From Bordetella genomosp. 4 (GTDB taxonomy: Bacteria; Pseudomonadota; Gammaproteobacteria; Burkholderiales; Burkholderiaceae_B): 64,000 nt of DNA. The notes under the pieces were generated by a model. The model was not told the origin of the DNA, made no database searches, and worked only from the letters and a program-made list of their open reading frames with translations. Of the stretch, positions 9,276 through 17,847 are shown piece after piece (the first letter of the stretch is position 1; the number at the start of each line of letters is the position of its first letter). The position numbers and the translations under genes were made by a program. Location: positions 310,001-374,000 of the forward strand of contig NZ_NEVQ01000022.1 of the NCBI RefSeq assembly GCF_002261185.1, given 5' to 3'.

Positions 9276-9992
9276 CTACATGCCCAGATAGGCCTTTCTT
9301 ACTTCCGGATTTCCCATCAGTTCATCGCTGCTGCCCGATAGCACCACTCGGCCATGTTTGATGACGTAGCCGCGGTCTGCCGCTTTGATAGCCTGGCGTA
9401 CGTTCTGCTCGACCAACAGCACGGTCGTGCCCAACTGCCTGATCTGCGCAATAGCTTCGTAAACCTTGGAAACGATGACAGGCGCCAGTCCAAGCGATAC
9501 TTCGTCGACCATCAGCAACCTCGGCTTTGACATCAGGCCCCGGCCAATTGCACACATCTGTTGCTCGCCACCCGACAACGTGCCGGCAAGCTGAGACTCG
9601 CGTTGTTTGAGCACGGGAAATAACTGAAATATCGTTTCCAGTGTGGCGTCGCGCTGGTCTCTCGCTCGCGGGCTGTAAGCGCCGAGTTCCAGATTTGTTC
9701 GCACAGACAATCGCGGAAACAGACGCCGACCCTCAGGGACATACACCAGTCCCTGTTCAACCGCCTCGTGCGTCGCCAGGGGACTCAAGCTTTTCCCTCC
9801 GAACCAGAGGTCTCCGCGGTTTGCCGGCATGAGTCTGGCGATCGTGCGCATCAACGTTGTCTTTCCCGCGCCGTTCGAGCCGACGATTGCGACGACCTCG
9901 CCTTCGTCGACCTGCATATCGACACCGAACAGAACTTCCGTATCGCCGTAGGAGGCATGCACGTCTCGCACTTCAAGCAACGGCATAGCCAT
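9276..9992 (-). CDS. livF: Branched-chain-type ABC transporter ATP-binding protein LivF
   Basis: ATPase of 238 residues: Walker A GSNGAGKTT at 38-46, signature LSGGEQQM, and Walker B LLMVDEVSLGLAP, where the usual DEPSLGL reads DEVSLGL. It overlaps livG by 20 bp. It is one of two ATPases of the importer encoded at 9276-12561. Confidence 0.93.
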   Translation of the reverse strand: MAMPLLEVRDVHASYGDTEVLFGVDMQVDEGEVVAIVGSNGAGKTTLMRTIARLMPANRGDLWFGGKSLSPLATHEAVEQGLVYVPEGRRLFPRLSVRTNLELGAYSPRARDQRDATLETIFQLFPVLKQRESQLAGTLSGGEQQMCAIGRGLMSKPRLLMVDEVSLGLAPVIVSKVYEAIAQIRQLGTTVLLVEQNVRQAIKAADRGYVIKHGRVVLSGSSDELMGNPEVRKAYLGM

Positions 9993-10692
9993 CTCCCAGG
10001 TATGAACGGATGACCTCCGGCTGGCTCAGCACCTCACGCGGCAAACCGTCTGCGATTTTTCGCCCCTGATCCATGACAATGACCCGATCGGCAATGTTCA
10101 GAACGGCATCGATATTGTGCTCGACCAACAGAATGGTCATGCCCCCTGCGCGCAACTCTCGGATCATCTCCAGCAATCCGTTCACCTCTGATAGATTCAG
10201 TCCCGCCATGACTTCATCCAACAACAGCACGCGAGGTTGGGTGGCCAGGGCTCGTGCGACTTCCAGACGTTTTTTTCCACTGATGGTCAATGCCGAGGAG
10301 GCCTGGTCTTCGCGCCCTGCCAGGCCGACCCGAGCCAGTACATCCATAGCTTCGATGCGGGCTAGACGGATTGATGAGCCGCGGCACAAGCCCGCAACCA
10401 GCACGGTGTCCAGCACAGTCATTGAGGTAAACAACTGCGGAATCTGGTAGGTTCTGGCAAGGCCGGCCAAACAGGTCGCGGCACTGCCTTGATGAGGTAG
10501 ATTACGACCGTCGAATAGCACCTCGCCGCCATCCCTCGGCATCGCCCCGGCAATCAGATTGAATAGCGTGGTTTTTCCGGCGCCGTTCGGCCCGATGAGC
10601 GCCACGATCTCGGCCTTGGCAACCGACAGACTGACTTCGTTTACTGCAGTCAAGCCGCCAAATCGCTTCGATAGTTTTTTAACCTCGAGCAT
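9973..10692 (-). CDS. livG: Branched-chain-type ABC transporter ATP-binding protein LivG
   Basis: ATPase of 239 residues with Walker A GPNGAGKTT at 34-42 and Walker B VLLLDEVMAGL. The signature region reads LTISGKKRLEVARAL, a degenerate form of the LSGGQ motif; LivG proteins often deviate here. It overlaps livM by 14 bp and livF by 20 bp. Confidence 0.93.
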   Translation of the reverse strand: MLEVKKLSKRFGGLTAVNEVSLSVAKAEIVALIGPNGAGKTTLFNLIAGAMPRDGGEVLFDGRNLPHQGSAATCLAGLARTYQIPQLFTSMTVLDTVLVAGLCRGSSIRLARIEAMDVLARVGLAGREDQASSALTISGKKRLEVARALATQPRVLLLDEVMAGLNLSEVNGLLEMIRELRAGGMTILLVEHNIDAVLNIADRVIVMDQGRKIADGLPREVLSQPEVIRSYLGDGYAVA

Positions 10693-11680
10693 GCTGGCCT
10701 CCGTGCCGGCGGCGTTTGGCGCTCCGGTCTTTCCACGCCCCCACGATTCCCTGCGGCAACAGCATGACGATCACCACCAATAGCGCGCCGTATACCACCA
10801 GGTGAGCCCCCGCTCCCGCCGAGCCCAGCCAGTCTCTGAGGAATTCCTGCAACGGCATGGTGACAGCCGCTCCGAGCAATGGGCCCCAGAGCGTTCCTAT
10901 CCCACCCAATATGGACATCAGCGCCAGATCGATGGAGATAGTCGTGTTGAATACCGTGCTAGGTTCGATATAAAGCACATACTGCGCCATCAGCGTTCCT
11001 CCCAGCGACGTAAAAGCCGCACTGATCAGAAACGCAATCAACTTGTATCGCCGCAGATCTATGCCCACGGCCTGCGCTGCGTCTTCGTTATCGCGCAAGG
11101 CTTGCAGATAGTAGCCAGCCCGGCTGCGAGACACGGCATAACAGACCCCAACAACGAGCAGCAGAAACATGCCTGCCATCAACGCATAACTGCGCGGCTC
11201 AGCAAAAATCATGCGGCCAAAGCCGGGCTTGTAGTCAATGCTGATACCGTACGGAATATCTGCAATGCGGCGATACCACAACAGCACAATACGTACGGTT
11301 TCCCCGACAGCAATCGTCGCCATCGCAAAGAACACACCACGCAGCCGGAATACGGGGTAAGAAATCAAGAAAGCCAGTGCCATCGAGATCGCCATACCTC
11401 CCAACGCCCCTAGCCAGGGGGAAACACCCGCCATCGTGTAAAGCAGCGTCGAACTGTACGCCCCGATCCCAAAGAACGCCGTATGCCCGAGAGAGAACTG
11501 CCCCGCATAGCCTCCGAGAAGATTCCAGGCCGAGGCCAAACCTCCGTACAGAAGGATCAGAAACAGCAGGTTCAGATAAAACCTGTCCGCCACGGCAAAT
11601 GGCAAACCGATCGCAATCGCCACAAGCAAGACGGCGCCGAGCGCATCGCCATCACGGTAATCAATGCGGTGTAAATTCAT
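10679..11680 (-). CDS. livM: Branched-chain-type ABC transporter permease LivM
   Basis: Inner-membrane permease of 333 residues with multiple hydrophobic helices and the family segments SAWNLLGGYAGQFSLGHTAF and SILGGIGTLWGPLLGA. Its ATG overlaps the livH stop codon by 4 bp, so translation is coupled. Confidence 0.93.
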   Translation of the reverse strand: MNLHRIDYRDGDALGAVLLVAIAIGLPFAVADRFYLNLLFLILLYGGLASAWNLLGGYAGQFSLGHTAFFGIGAYSSTLLYTMAGVSPWLGALGGMAISMALAFLISYPVFRLRGVFFAMATIAVGETVRIVLLWYRRIADIPYGISIDYKPGFGRMIFAEPRSYALMAGMFLLLVVGVCYAVSRSRAGYYLQALRDNEDAAQAVGIDLRRYKLIAFLISAAFTSLGGTLMAQYVLYIEPSTVFNTTISIDLALMSILGGIGTLWGPLLGAAVTMPLQEFLRDWLGSAGAGAHLVVYGALLVVIVMLLPQGIVGAWKDRSAKRRRHGGQHARG

Positions 11681-12561
11681 TTGAGCCCCTCTTTCTCGGC
11701 ACCGCCTACGCCAAACAATCCATTCGGCAAAAAGGCCAGCAACACAATCAACAGGACGAAATGCGTCGCCTCTTTCAAGTCGGGCTCCAGATATCCCACC
11801 AGCGTTTCAATCACTCCCAATATCAATCCACCCGCGACCGTTCCGGCTACGTTGCCTAAACCACCCAGTACGACGGCGACAAACGAGATCAGAACAAAAC
11901 TCGATCCCACGGTCGGAAAGGCGTAGAAACTGGGAACCAGAACGCCTCCCGCCAAGACAGTCAGACCTATACCGAGCGCAAACGCAACCGTCAGGACTTT
12001 ATTGACGTCGATGCCGACCAACCGGGCAGCAGACAGGTCCTGCGACACGGCCTCAATGGCGCGGCCGGTATAGGTGCGCTTCATGAAGAGCAGCGTGAGG
12101 ACCATCGCCACGGCGGCAAAGAGGAACGAAACCAGCCGCGTGGTACTGACGTAGCCACCCAGGAAGGGTATGGACTCCCAATCGGCGGTAAAGACCTTCA
12201 CCGTCAAGAAGTCCGCCGAAAACAACATCAGCGCGAGGTTCTGCAAGACGATGGACAAACCCAGTGTGGCAAACACCTGCGTCATCTCGGTCTTGTAGAT
12301 GGTGTAGCGAATCAAGCAGCGATAGAAAACCCAACCTATCGCCGCCCCGAACACGAGGATGACAGGCGCGCCAGCGTAAGGGTTCAATCCGGTCAGCTTC
12401 CACAGCCAATATGCCGCGTACATGCCGATCATCAAAAATTCGCCATGAGCGAAGTTGACCACCTTGGCCACGCCAAAAATCAGATTCAACCCCATCGCGC
12501 CCAAGGCATAGACGCCGCCTAACAGTACGCCAGAGATCAATAGTTGCAGAACCGTTTCCAT
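11677..12561 (-). CDS. livH: Branched-chain-type ABC transporter permease LivH
   Basis: Inner-membrane permease of 294 residues with the family marks GVYALGAMGLNLIFGVAKVV, NFAHGEF and AVVLGGLGNVAGTVAGG. It is the first transporter gene of the operon, 40 bp after the TPP-enzyme gene. Confidence 0.93.
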   Translation of the reverse strand: METVLQLLISGVLLGGVYALGAMGLNLIFGVAKVVNFAHGEFLMIGMYAAYWLWKLTGLNPYAGAPVILVFGAAIGWVFYRCLIRYTIYKTEMTQVFATLGLSIVLQNLALMLFSADFLTVKVFTADWESIPFLGGYVSTTRLVSFLFAAVAMVLTLLFMKRTYTGRAIEAVSQDLSAARLVGIDVNKVLTVAFALGIGLTVLAGGVLVPSFYAFPTVGSSFVLISFVAVVLGGLGNVAGTVAGGLILGVIETLVGYLEPDLKEATHFVLLIVLLAFLPNGLFGVGGAEKEGLK

Positions 12562-12601
12562 TCACCCTCCGCAGTGGGGCACGCTTATGCAGTGGATGAA
12601 A

Positions 12602-14335
12602 TCAGTTCGATTCGTACCACGTCACCGGTGGAAAAGCATTGGGGTCGGTGATGACGTCGATGAGGGTCACCGTATCTGACGACATGGCTCGGTCCAAGGC
12701 GGCACCGAGATCCTCTGCTTTTTCCACACGGATACCCTGAGCGCCCACCGCTCGGGCGATGGCAGCATGATCGACGGGGCTGAACTCGCAGGCGCTGGTG
12801 TATTCGCCGAACTTGATGTTTTCCGCATGCTTCTGATAGCCCAGGATCTGGTTGTTAAGCACGACCAGCACCACGGGCAGTTTCATCCGTACGGCGGTTT
12901 CGAGTTCTGCCCACGCATGGGCGAAACCGCCATCACCGACGACGCAGAATATCGGTGCCTGCGGCCGAGCCACCCGTACGCCCAACGCCATGGGGAATCC
13001 CCATCCCAGGCCTGCCAACCCACGAGGCGTAATGAACCGGCTGCCGGCTTTGCGCGCGCGCATATAGTTGGCAATCCAGATAGACGAGTAACTGGCATCC
13101 GCGACCACGACCGATTCGGCGGTCAATCGCTTGTCGATTTCGCGCATGATGCGTTCCGGACGCATGGGCGCGGAGTCACTGCCGACGAGAGCGGCGACTT
13201 GTTCTTCGTGCTGTTCTCGGCCACGTTTGATCGCCGATTCGACCTCGGCGCGTGCCCGCCTTCTGGCCGAGGTGTCTATCGAAGCAAGCTGATCGCATAG
13301 CGCCTCCAAGGTGGTACGCGCGTCCCCGATCAGCCGCAGTGCCTCATAGTTCCGGCCAATTTCCTGGGCGTCTACATCGATGTGAATAAACCGCGCGCCC
13401 GACGGATAGAGTTTCCAGGAGTCGGTGCCATTCTGATTGGTGCGATTCCCCACCAACAGCACGACGTCAGCATCCGATATCAAGTGGCGCATGTATCGGG
13501 CGGAGCCATTCTCACCCATAAAGTACGAAGCCACACCGATCGACAGGGGATGTGTCTCATCCACACTGCCCTTGCCCATCACGGTGGTCGCCACAGGCAG
13601 GCTGTACTGTTCCTGCAGGAGAGCCAAGGCCTGCGCTGCGCCTGATAAATGTATACCGCCGCCCGCAATCACTACCGGGCGCTGCGCTGAAGCCAACAGT
13701 TCGGCCGCCTCCTTCAGCGCCGCACTATGGGGCAGTGATCGGTCTAGCGGGAACTGCCCCAAATTCGCCTTGCGTGCCGCACTTGCCTGTGCGGGCTCCA
13801 ACAACAAGTCCGCTGGCAACAGCAAAACCGCCGGACCCGGACGGCCGCCGCAGGCTGCAGTGAATGCCATATCCAGATAGTCATCAATCCGGCTGGCCTC
13901 GGTCACTCGTCTGACCCATTTTGTGACCGGACGGAACATCGATTCATGATCCAGTTCCTGGAATGCATTCTTGTCCGTCTGGTCTCTGGAGACCTCCTGG
14001 ACCAAGGCTATGACTGGCACAGAAACCTTGAGGGCTTCGGCCAGCGGAGCCACCAGCAGCGCAGCCGCCGGGCCGTTTTGAGCCGTCACGATGCCTACTT
14101 TGCCCGTGGCTCGCGCATAGGCATCGGCCATATAGCCGCCCGTATTTTCCTGGCGATAGGCGATCTGCTTGATCCCGAATTCCCGCCCTGCCAGATGCAC
14201 CAGCGACGGCAGGCTTTGGCCAAACAAGCAGGTCACTCCGTGCCGCTTCAGCCCCTCTGCCAGTCGATGCGCCACGGTGCCTTGATACAAAAGCCCGCGC
14301 GAAACCAATGCGTTACCTGCCGCCGATGCCGCCAT
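12602..14335 (-). CDS. Thiamine pyrophosphate-dependent enzyme of the acetolactate synthase type
   Basis: A 577-residue protein with the three-domain layout of TPP enzymes: N-terminal PYR domain with the activating glutamate in YRQENTGGYMADAYARATG (Glu63), central domain, and C-terminal TPP-binding motif starting GDGGFAHAW and ending LNNQILGY. Such enzymes form or cleave C-C bonds next to a carbonyl (2-ketoacid decarboxylase, carboligase, lyase). It is the first gene of an operon containing a full ABC importer and several redox enzymes, so biosynthetic acetolactate synthase is unlikely and no small subunit is present. The substrate is unknown. Confidence 0.88.
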   Translation of the reverse strand: MAASAAGNALVSRGLLYQGTVAHRLAEGLKRHGVTCLFGQSLPSLVHLAGREFGIKQIAYRQENTGGYMADAYARATGKVGIVTAQNGPAAALLVAPLAEALKVSVPVIALVQEVSRDQTDKNAFQELDHESMFRPVTKWVRRVTEASRIDDYLDMAFTAACGGRPGPAVLLLPADLLLEPAQASAARKANLGQFPLDRSLPHSAALKEAAELLASAQRPVVIAGGGIHLSGAAQALALLQEQYSLPVATTVMGKGSVDETHPLSIGVASYFMGENGSARYMRHLISDADVVLLVGNRTNQNGTDSWKLYPSGARFIHIDVDAQEIGRNYEALRLIGDARTTLEALCDQLASIDTSARRRARAEVESAIKRGREQHEEQVAALVGSDSAPMRPERIMREIDKRLTAESVVVADASYSSIWIANYMRARKAGSRFITPRGLAGLGWGFPMALGVRVARPQAPIFCVVGDGGFAHAWAELETAVRMKLPVVLVVLNNQILGYQKHAENIKFGEYTSACEFSPVDHAAIARAVGAQGIRVEKAEDLGAALDRAMSSDTVTLIDVITDPNAFPPVTWYESN

Positions 14336-14375
14336 GAGAGATGTCTCCGAGTCAGTGTTGTGATGTTTTTTTAAG

Positions 14376-14389
14376 TATTTTATAAAATA
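14376..14389. promoter_or_regulatory. AT-rich palindrome between TPP-enzyme and gntR genes
   Basis: A perfect 14-bp palindrome TATTTTATAAAATA lies in an AT-rich patch 41 bp upstream of the TPP-enzyme start and 94 bp before the GntR gene. It is a candidate FCD-type GntR operator or part of the operon promoter. The function is inferred from position only. Confidence 0.35.
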
Positions 14390-14482
14390 TAATTTCCGTC
14401 AACATCTCTTTCAAAGTCGTCGAGTAGCCTGAGTACCCGTGTGGATGTGGTATGAAGCAGTACTGACAAGACAACCCACCCT

Positions 14483-15202
14483 ATGCGACTAGTCGATCCC
14501 ACCTCCTCCTCGGACCAGCCAGACAGTCTGTCCGCGGCTCGAATCAGCCACTCGAACCTGTCATCCAAGGTTTATCAAGCATTACGATCGTCGTTAGCGA
14601 TCGGAGAATTAATGCCGGGCCAAAAATTGACCGGCCGGATGCTCTCTGAAAAGCTGGGCGTCAGCCAGACCCCCGTGCGTGAAGCCATGTTGCAGTTGGT
14701 GGCAGAGCGGGCATTGACGATGAACATCAATCGTTCCGTCACCGTGCCGACGCTTTCACGCGAGAAGTTCGTGGAACTGCGCGACATGCGTGTCGCGCTA
14801 GAGGGCTTGGCGGCTCGCTGCGCAGCAGAACATGTTCAGGCGCAGCACATCACCGCGCTAAAAGCTCTGCATAAGAAAATGATTGCGGCCAAGCGAGAGG
14901 GTCAGTACTCGACCACCTTGCGATTAAACCGGGAAATTCACTTCGGCGTATACGAACTGAGTCAACGCCAAGAACTCGTGGCGATGATCGAATCGCTGTG
15001 GGTACGCACGGGGCCTTACCTCAACCTGATCTACAAGAACGTTGATCCAAACAAGATCGAGCCTCACGAGCACGAGGCCTTGTTTTCGGCACTGAAGGCT
15101 CGTGATGCGCAGGCGTGCGAGGCCAGCATCGTGCGCGACATCATCGAAGGCGGGCGACCCATCCTCGCCCACCTTGTCACGGCAGCCAACGTCGGCGGCT
15201 AG
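14483..15202 (+). CDS. GntR family regulator (FCD domain)
   Basis: A 239-residue FadR-subfamily regulator: N-terminal winged helix (GRMLSEKLGVSQTPVREAML, about residues 51-70) followed by a helical FCD ligand domain. It diverges from the TPP/Liv operon and probably represses it. No strong ribosome site precedes the ATG at 14483; no better in-frame start exists before the DNA-binding domain. Confidence 0.88.
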   Translation: MRLVDPTSSSDQPDSLSAARISHSNLSSKVYQALRSSLAIGELMPGQKLTGRMLSEKLGVSQTPVREAMLQLVAERALTMNINRSVTVPTLSREKFVELRDMRVALEGLAARCAAEHVQAQHITALKALHKKMIAAKREGQYSTTLRLNREIHFGVYELSQRQELVAMIESLWVRTGPYLNLIYKNVDPNKIEPHEHEALFSALKARDAQACEASIVRDIIEGGRPILAHLVTAANVGG

Positions 15203-15211
15203 AGAGGCAGG

Positions 15212-15556
15212 TTACGCATCCGCCCGGCAAAACGTAATCTGAAAACTGCCTGGCGACTCGAAAGCCACATGGTGTTGAACCTGTGGCTCGATGACTACCT
15301 GCTGCCCAGCCGTTAATACCACCTCGGCATGGGGGACGCTATCCCGGACATAGCGTAGTGCGCCGCTTTGCACTTTCAGCAACCCCCAAGTGCCTGCTTT
15401 GACAGTGTGTGCTGTTTTCAATGCCTCCGGCAGATTGTCTGGGGTGAAAACCGGGCTGACGCTGTAGGGTTTTATGCCAGCGGGCAATGTGTCCGTCAGG
15501 TTCGGCAGGGACTGCCCAGACGGTGGAGAAGGCTCATCGCGCATTTTTTCAGACAT
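15212..15556 (-). CDS. DUF1971 / YeaR-like cupin protein
   Basis: A 114-residue single-domain protein. The segment LPAGIKPYSVSPVFTPDNLP and the later WGLLKVQSGALRYV and QVQHHVAFE resemble the DUF1971 cupins (YeaR, and the extra domain of TehB-type proteins). GGGAG precedes the ATG by 7 nt. It lies 37 bp downstream of the GntR/UTRA gene and is probably co-transcribed with it. Its function is unknown; a small sensor or detoxification role is only a guess. Confidence 0.7.
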   Translation of the reverse strand: MSEKMRDEPSPPSGQSLPNLTDTLPAGIKPYSVSPVFTPDNLPEALKTAHTVKAGTWGLLKVQSGALRYVRDSVPHAEVVLTAGQQVVIEPQVQHHVAFESPGSFQITFCRADA

Positions 15557-15593
15557 GACTGAACTCCCGTGTGGTTCGGCACCTGCTTTCGTA

Positions 15594-16346
15594 TCACTGC
15601 TCTCGAATCAGCGTCGTAGAAAACTCATACCGTCCTGCAGGATGGTAGGAACACGACGCTTCGACCAATTGACCGGCCTGATCCTTGTACTGCCTGCGAA
15701 TCAACAGGCCAGGAGAATCTGCCGGCACCTCGAGTTCCTTTGCTACCAGCGCCGGAATCGCGACTGCCGAAATCGTTTGCTCGACTGAGGCAATGCGGCG
15801 GCCGTAATGCTCTTCGATCAACTCCGATACCAGTCGATCTGGATGTTCGCGGGCCAGCTTGCGTACGCCCTTGTAATGGGTGTCGACATAGAGATCTGTC
15901 CACGCTACGGGCGGAGCTCCAGCAACGCCGCGTGTCGACGAAAACTTCAACCATCGCGTCCCAGGCCCCACGCCCAGATAAGCGGCCAGTTCAACGTCCA
16001 CCACGACCTCTTGAACTTGCTTGATCGTGCGTGGGCTGCGCACCGCCAACTGGACGAGATCCTCCAGCGAGCTCAACGACTGGCTGAAACCCGCCTTTGG
16101 TCTGGTCGCAATCACCACCGTCCCACTACCGCGGCGGCGCGCGATCAAGCCCAGATCCTGTAACTGACGCAGCGCGGCACGCACCGTATGGCGGCTGGCG
16201 TCGAACTGCTCGGTCAACGTGTGCTCGGCAGGCAGCACCGTGCCCACGGGATACACGCCATTTGCGATCAGCCGTGCGAGTTCTTCTGAGATGCGGGTGT
16301 ACAGCGTAATTGACATGGCGTAGGGAAAATCAGCAACAGCCTCCAT
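15594..16346 (-). CDS. GntR family regulator (HutC type, UTRA domain)
   Basis: A 250-residue HutC-subfamily regulator with N-terminal winged helix (LPAEHTLTEQFDASRHTVRA, about 39-58) and C-terminal UTRA effector domain. It diverges from the fumarate-lyase gene and probably controls it via the TGTACGTACA element at 16422-16431, which fits the GT-rich palindromes of HutC-type proteins. An internal ATG at codon 11 (16316) is an alternative start. Confidence 0.88.
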   Translation of the reverse strand: MEAVADFPYAMSITLYTRISEELARLIANGVYPVGTVLPAEHTLTEQFDASRHTVRAALRQLQDLGLIARRRGSGTVVIATRPKAGFSQSLSSLEDLVQLAVRSPRTIKQVQEVVVDVELAAYLGVGPGTRWLKFSSTRGVAGAPPVAWTDLYVDTHYKGVRKLAREHPDRLVSELIEEHYGRRIASVEQTISAVAIPALVAKELEVPADSPGLLIRRQYKDQAGQLVEASCSYHPAGRYEFSTTLIREQ

Positions 16347-16393
16347 TCTATCTGTTGCCCCAAACGCCGCCCCTCTACGGGTAATTCCCGATA

Positions 16394-16422
16394 TTGACGG
16401 GCAAAATCGTGCCTGCTTAAAT
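16394..16422 (+). promoter_or_regulatory. Predicted sigma-70 promoter for the fumarate-lyase operon
   Basis: TTGACG (16394-16399) and TTAAAT (16417-16422) are separated by exactly 17 bp. Transcription would begin near 16429-16430, leaving a leader of only about 23 nt with no recognisable ribosome site before the ATG at 16453. The -10 end and start site are covered by the operator described next. Confidence 0.55.
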
Positions 16423-16452
16423 GTACGTACAATTTTCTATGAGCGTACATTT
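16419..16452. promoter_or_regulatory. Candidate GntR/UTRA operator overlapping promoter and start codon
   Basis: A perfect 10-bp palindrome TGTACGTACA (16422-16431) is nested in a larger inverted repeat: AAATGTACG (16419-16427) and CGTACATTT (16444-16452). The right arm abuts the ATG. The position over the -10 box and start site suits a repressor site for the divergent HutC-type regulator. The symmetry is seen directly; binding is inferred. Confidence 0.6.
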
Positions 16453-17808
16453 ATGCCGGTCTCCGTTCTCGAATCCTCCCTATTCAAAGACATGTTCGGC
16501 ACCGGCGCGATGCGCGCGGTGTTCGACGACGACGCCACCGTACGGCGCTATGTGGAAACCGAAGTCGCGCTGGCTCGTGTGCAAGGCCGGCTAGGCGTCA
16601 TCCCGGCGCAGGCCGCCGACGCGATTGCTGCGCGCTCGGACGCGGCAGCCATCGATATGGAAGCGCTGCGCATCGAAACCGAAATCGTCGGCTATCCCAT
16701 TTTGCCGCTCGTACACCAGCTGTCGCGAATATGTGGCGCCGAAGGGGAATACCTGCATTGGGGCGCCACCACTCAAGACATCATGGACACGGCCACTGTG
16801 CTGCAGGTGCGTGATGCGCTGGAGATCATCGACGCCGACCTGGCCGCACTGGACGACATACTGGACAAGCTCGCGCTCCAGTATCGCGACACACCGATGG
16901 CCGGCCGCACGCATCTGCAACATGCCTTGCCCATCACCTTCGGCTACAAGGCCGCTGTGTGGCTGCTAATGGTGCGCCGCCATCGCGAACGCCTGGCGCA
17001 ATTGCGCCCACGCGTGTTGATCGGCCAATTTGGCGGCGCCGCCGGCACACTGGCCTCGCTCGGGGACCAGGGCCTGGCCGTGCATGCAGCGCTCATGCAA
17101 GAACTGGGCCTCGGAGCAACGCCCATCACGTGGCATGTGGCCCGGGACGGCCTGGCGGAAACCGTGCAGTTTCTGGCGCTGGTCGCCGGATCGTTGGGCA
17201 AGATCGCTGTCGACATCATGTTGATGATGACCAACGAGTTCAGCGAAGCCTTTGAACCGTTTGTGAAAGGCCGCGGCGCATCCAGCACGATGCCGCAAAA
17301 ACGCAATCCGATTTCTTGCGAGCTGATGTGGAGCGCCTCCAAAACAGTGCGTCAACATGCCGGCCTCGCCTTGGATGCCATGTTGCAGGATTTCGAACGC
17401 GCGACAGGTCCGTGGCATATCGAATGGTCCGCCGTACCCGAAGCGTTCGTCCTGACCGCTGGCGCGCTGCATCAGGCGAAATTCATGCTGGGAGGCCTGG
17501 AGGTCGACACCGCACGCATGTCGAGCAACCTGGATATTTCCGGGGGCCTCATCGTGGCCGAAGCCGTCATGATGGGCCTGGCCCCGCACATCGGCCGCCA
17601 GACCGCGCATGACGTGGTCTATGACGCCTGCCGCTATGCCGCGACTTCACGCCGCCGCTTGGCGGATGTCCTGAAGGAGGATGCCCGCGTCACCGAGCGA
17701 CTGGACGGTACGGCCATTGAACGCCTGTGCGACCCCGCCAACTATCTGGGCGCAGCGCCCGCCATGGTGGATCGCATGCGCGCCTATTCACTCTCAGGGC
17801 GAGCCTAA
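16453..17808 (+). CDS. Fumarate lyase superfamily enzyme (PcaB/adenylosuccinate lyase-like)
   Basis: A 451-residue member of the aspartase/fumarase superfamily. The signature SSTMPQKRNPISCE is present, as are the conserved HWGATTQDIMDTA and TPMAGRTHLQHALP. Length and sequence style match 3-carboxy-cis,cis-muconate cycloisomerase (PcaB) more than argininosuccinate lyase. No other protocatechuate gene is present. The next genes are a Bug receptor and a class I fumarase, which suggests a lyase that releases fumarate from a C4 adduct, or an isomerase of a tricarboxylate. The reaction is not settled. Confidence 0.82.
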   Translation: MPVSVLESSLFKDMFGTGAMRAVFDDDATVRRYVETEVALARVQGRLGVIPAQAADAIAARSDAAAIDMEALRIETEIVGYPILPLVHQLSRICGAEGEYLHWGATTQDIMDTATVLQVRDALEIIDADLAALDDILDKLALQYRDTPMAGRTHLQHALPITFGYKAAVWLLMVRRHRERLAQLRPRVLIGQFGGAAGTLASLGDQGLAVHAALMQELGLGATPITWHVARDGLAETVQFLALVAGSLGKIAVDIMLMMTNEFSEAFEPFVKGRGASSTMPQKRNPISCELMWSASKTVRQHAGLALDAMLQDFERATGPWHIEWSAVPEAFVLTAGALHQAKFMLGGLEVDTARMSSNLDISGGLIVAEAVMMGLAPHIGRQTAHDVVYDACRYAATSRRRLADVLKEDARVTERLDGTAIERLCDPANYLGAAPAMVDRMRAYSLSGRA

Positions 17809-17847
17809 TCATTCGCCTCCACCACACATAACAGGACGGAGACACGC

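Noticed and set aside
12602-14335. Reading the TPP enzyme as biosynthetic acetolactate synthase (ilvB)
   Set aside because: No regulatory subunit gene is present, and it lies in a catabolic transport operon.
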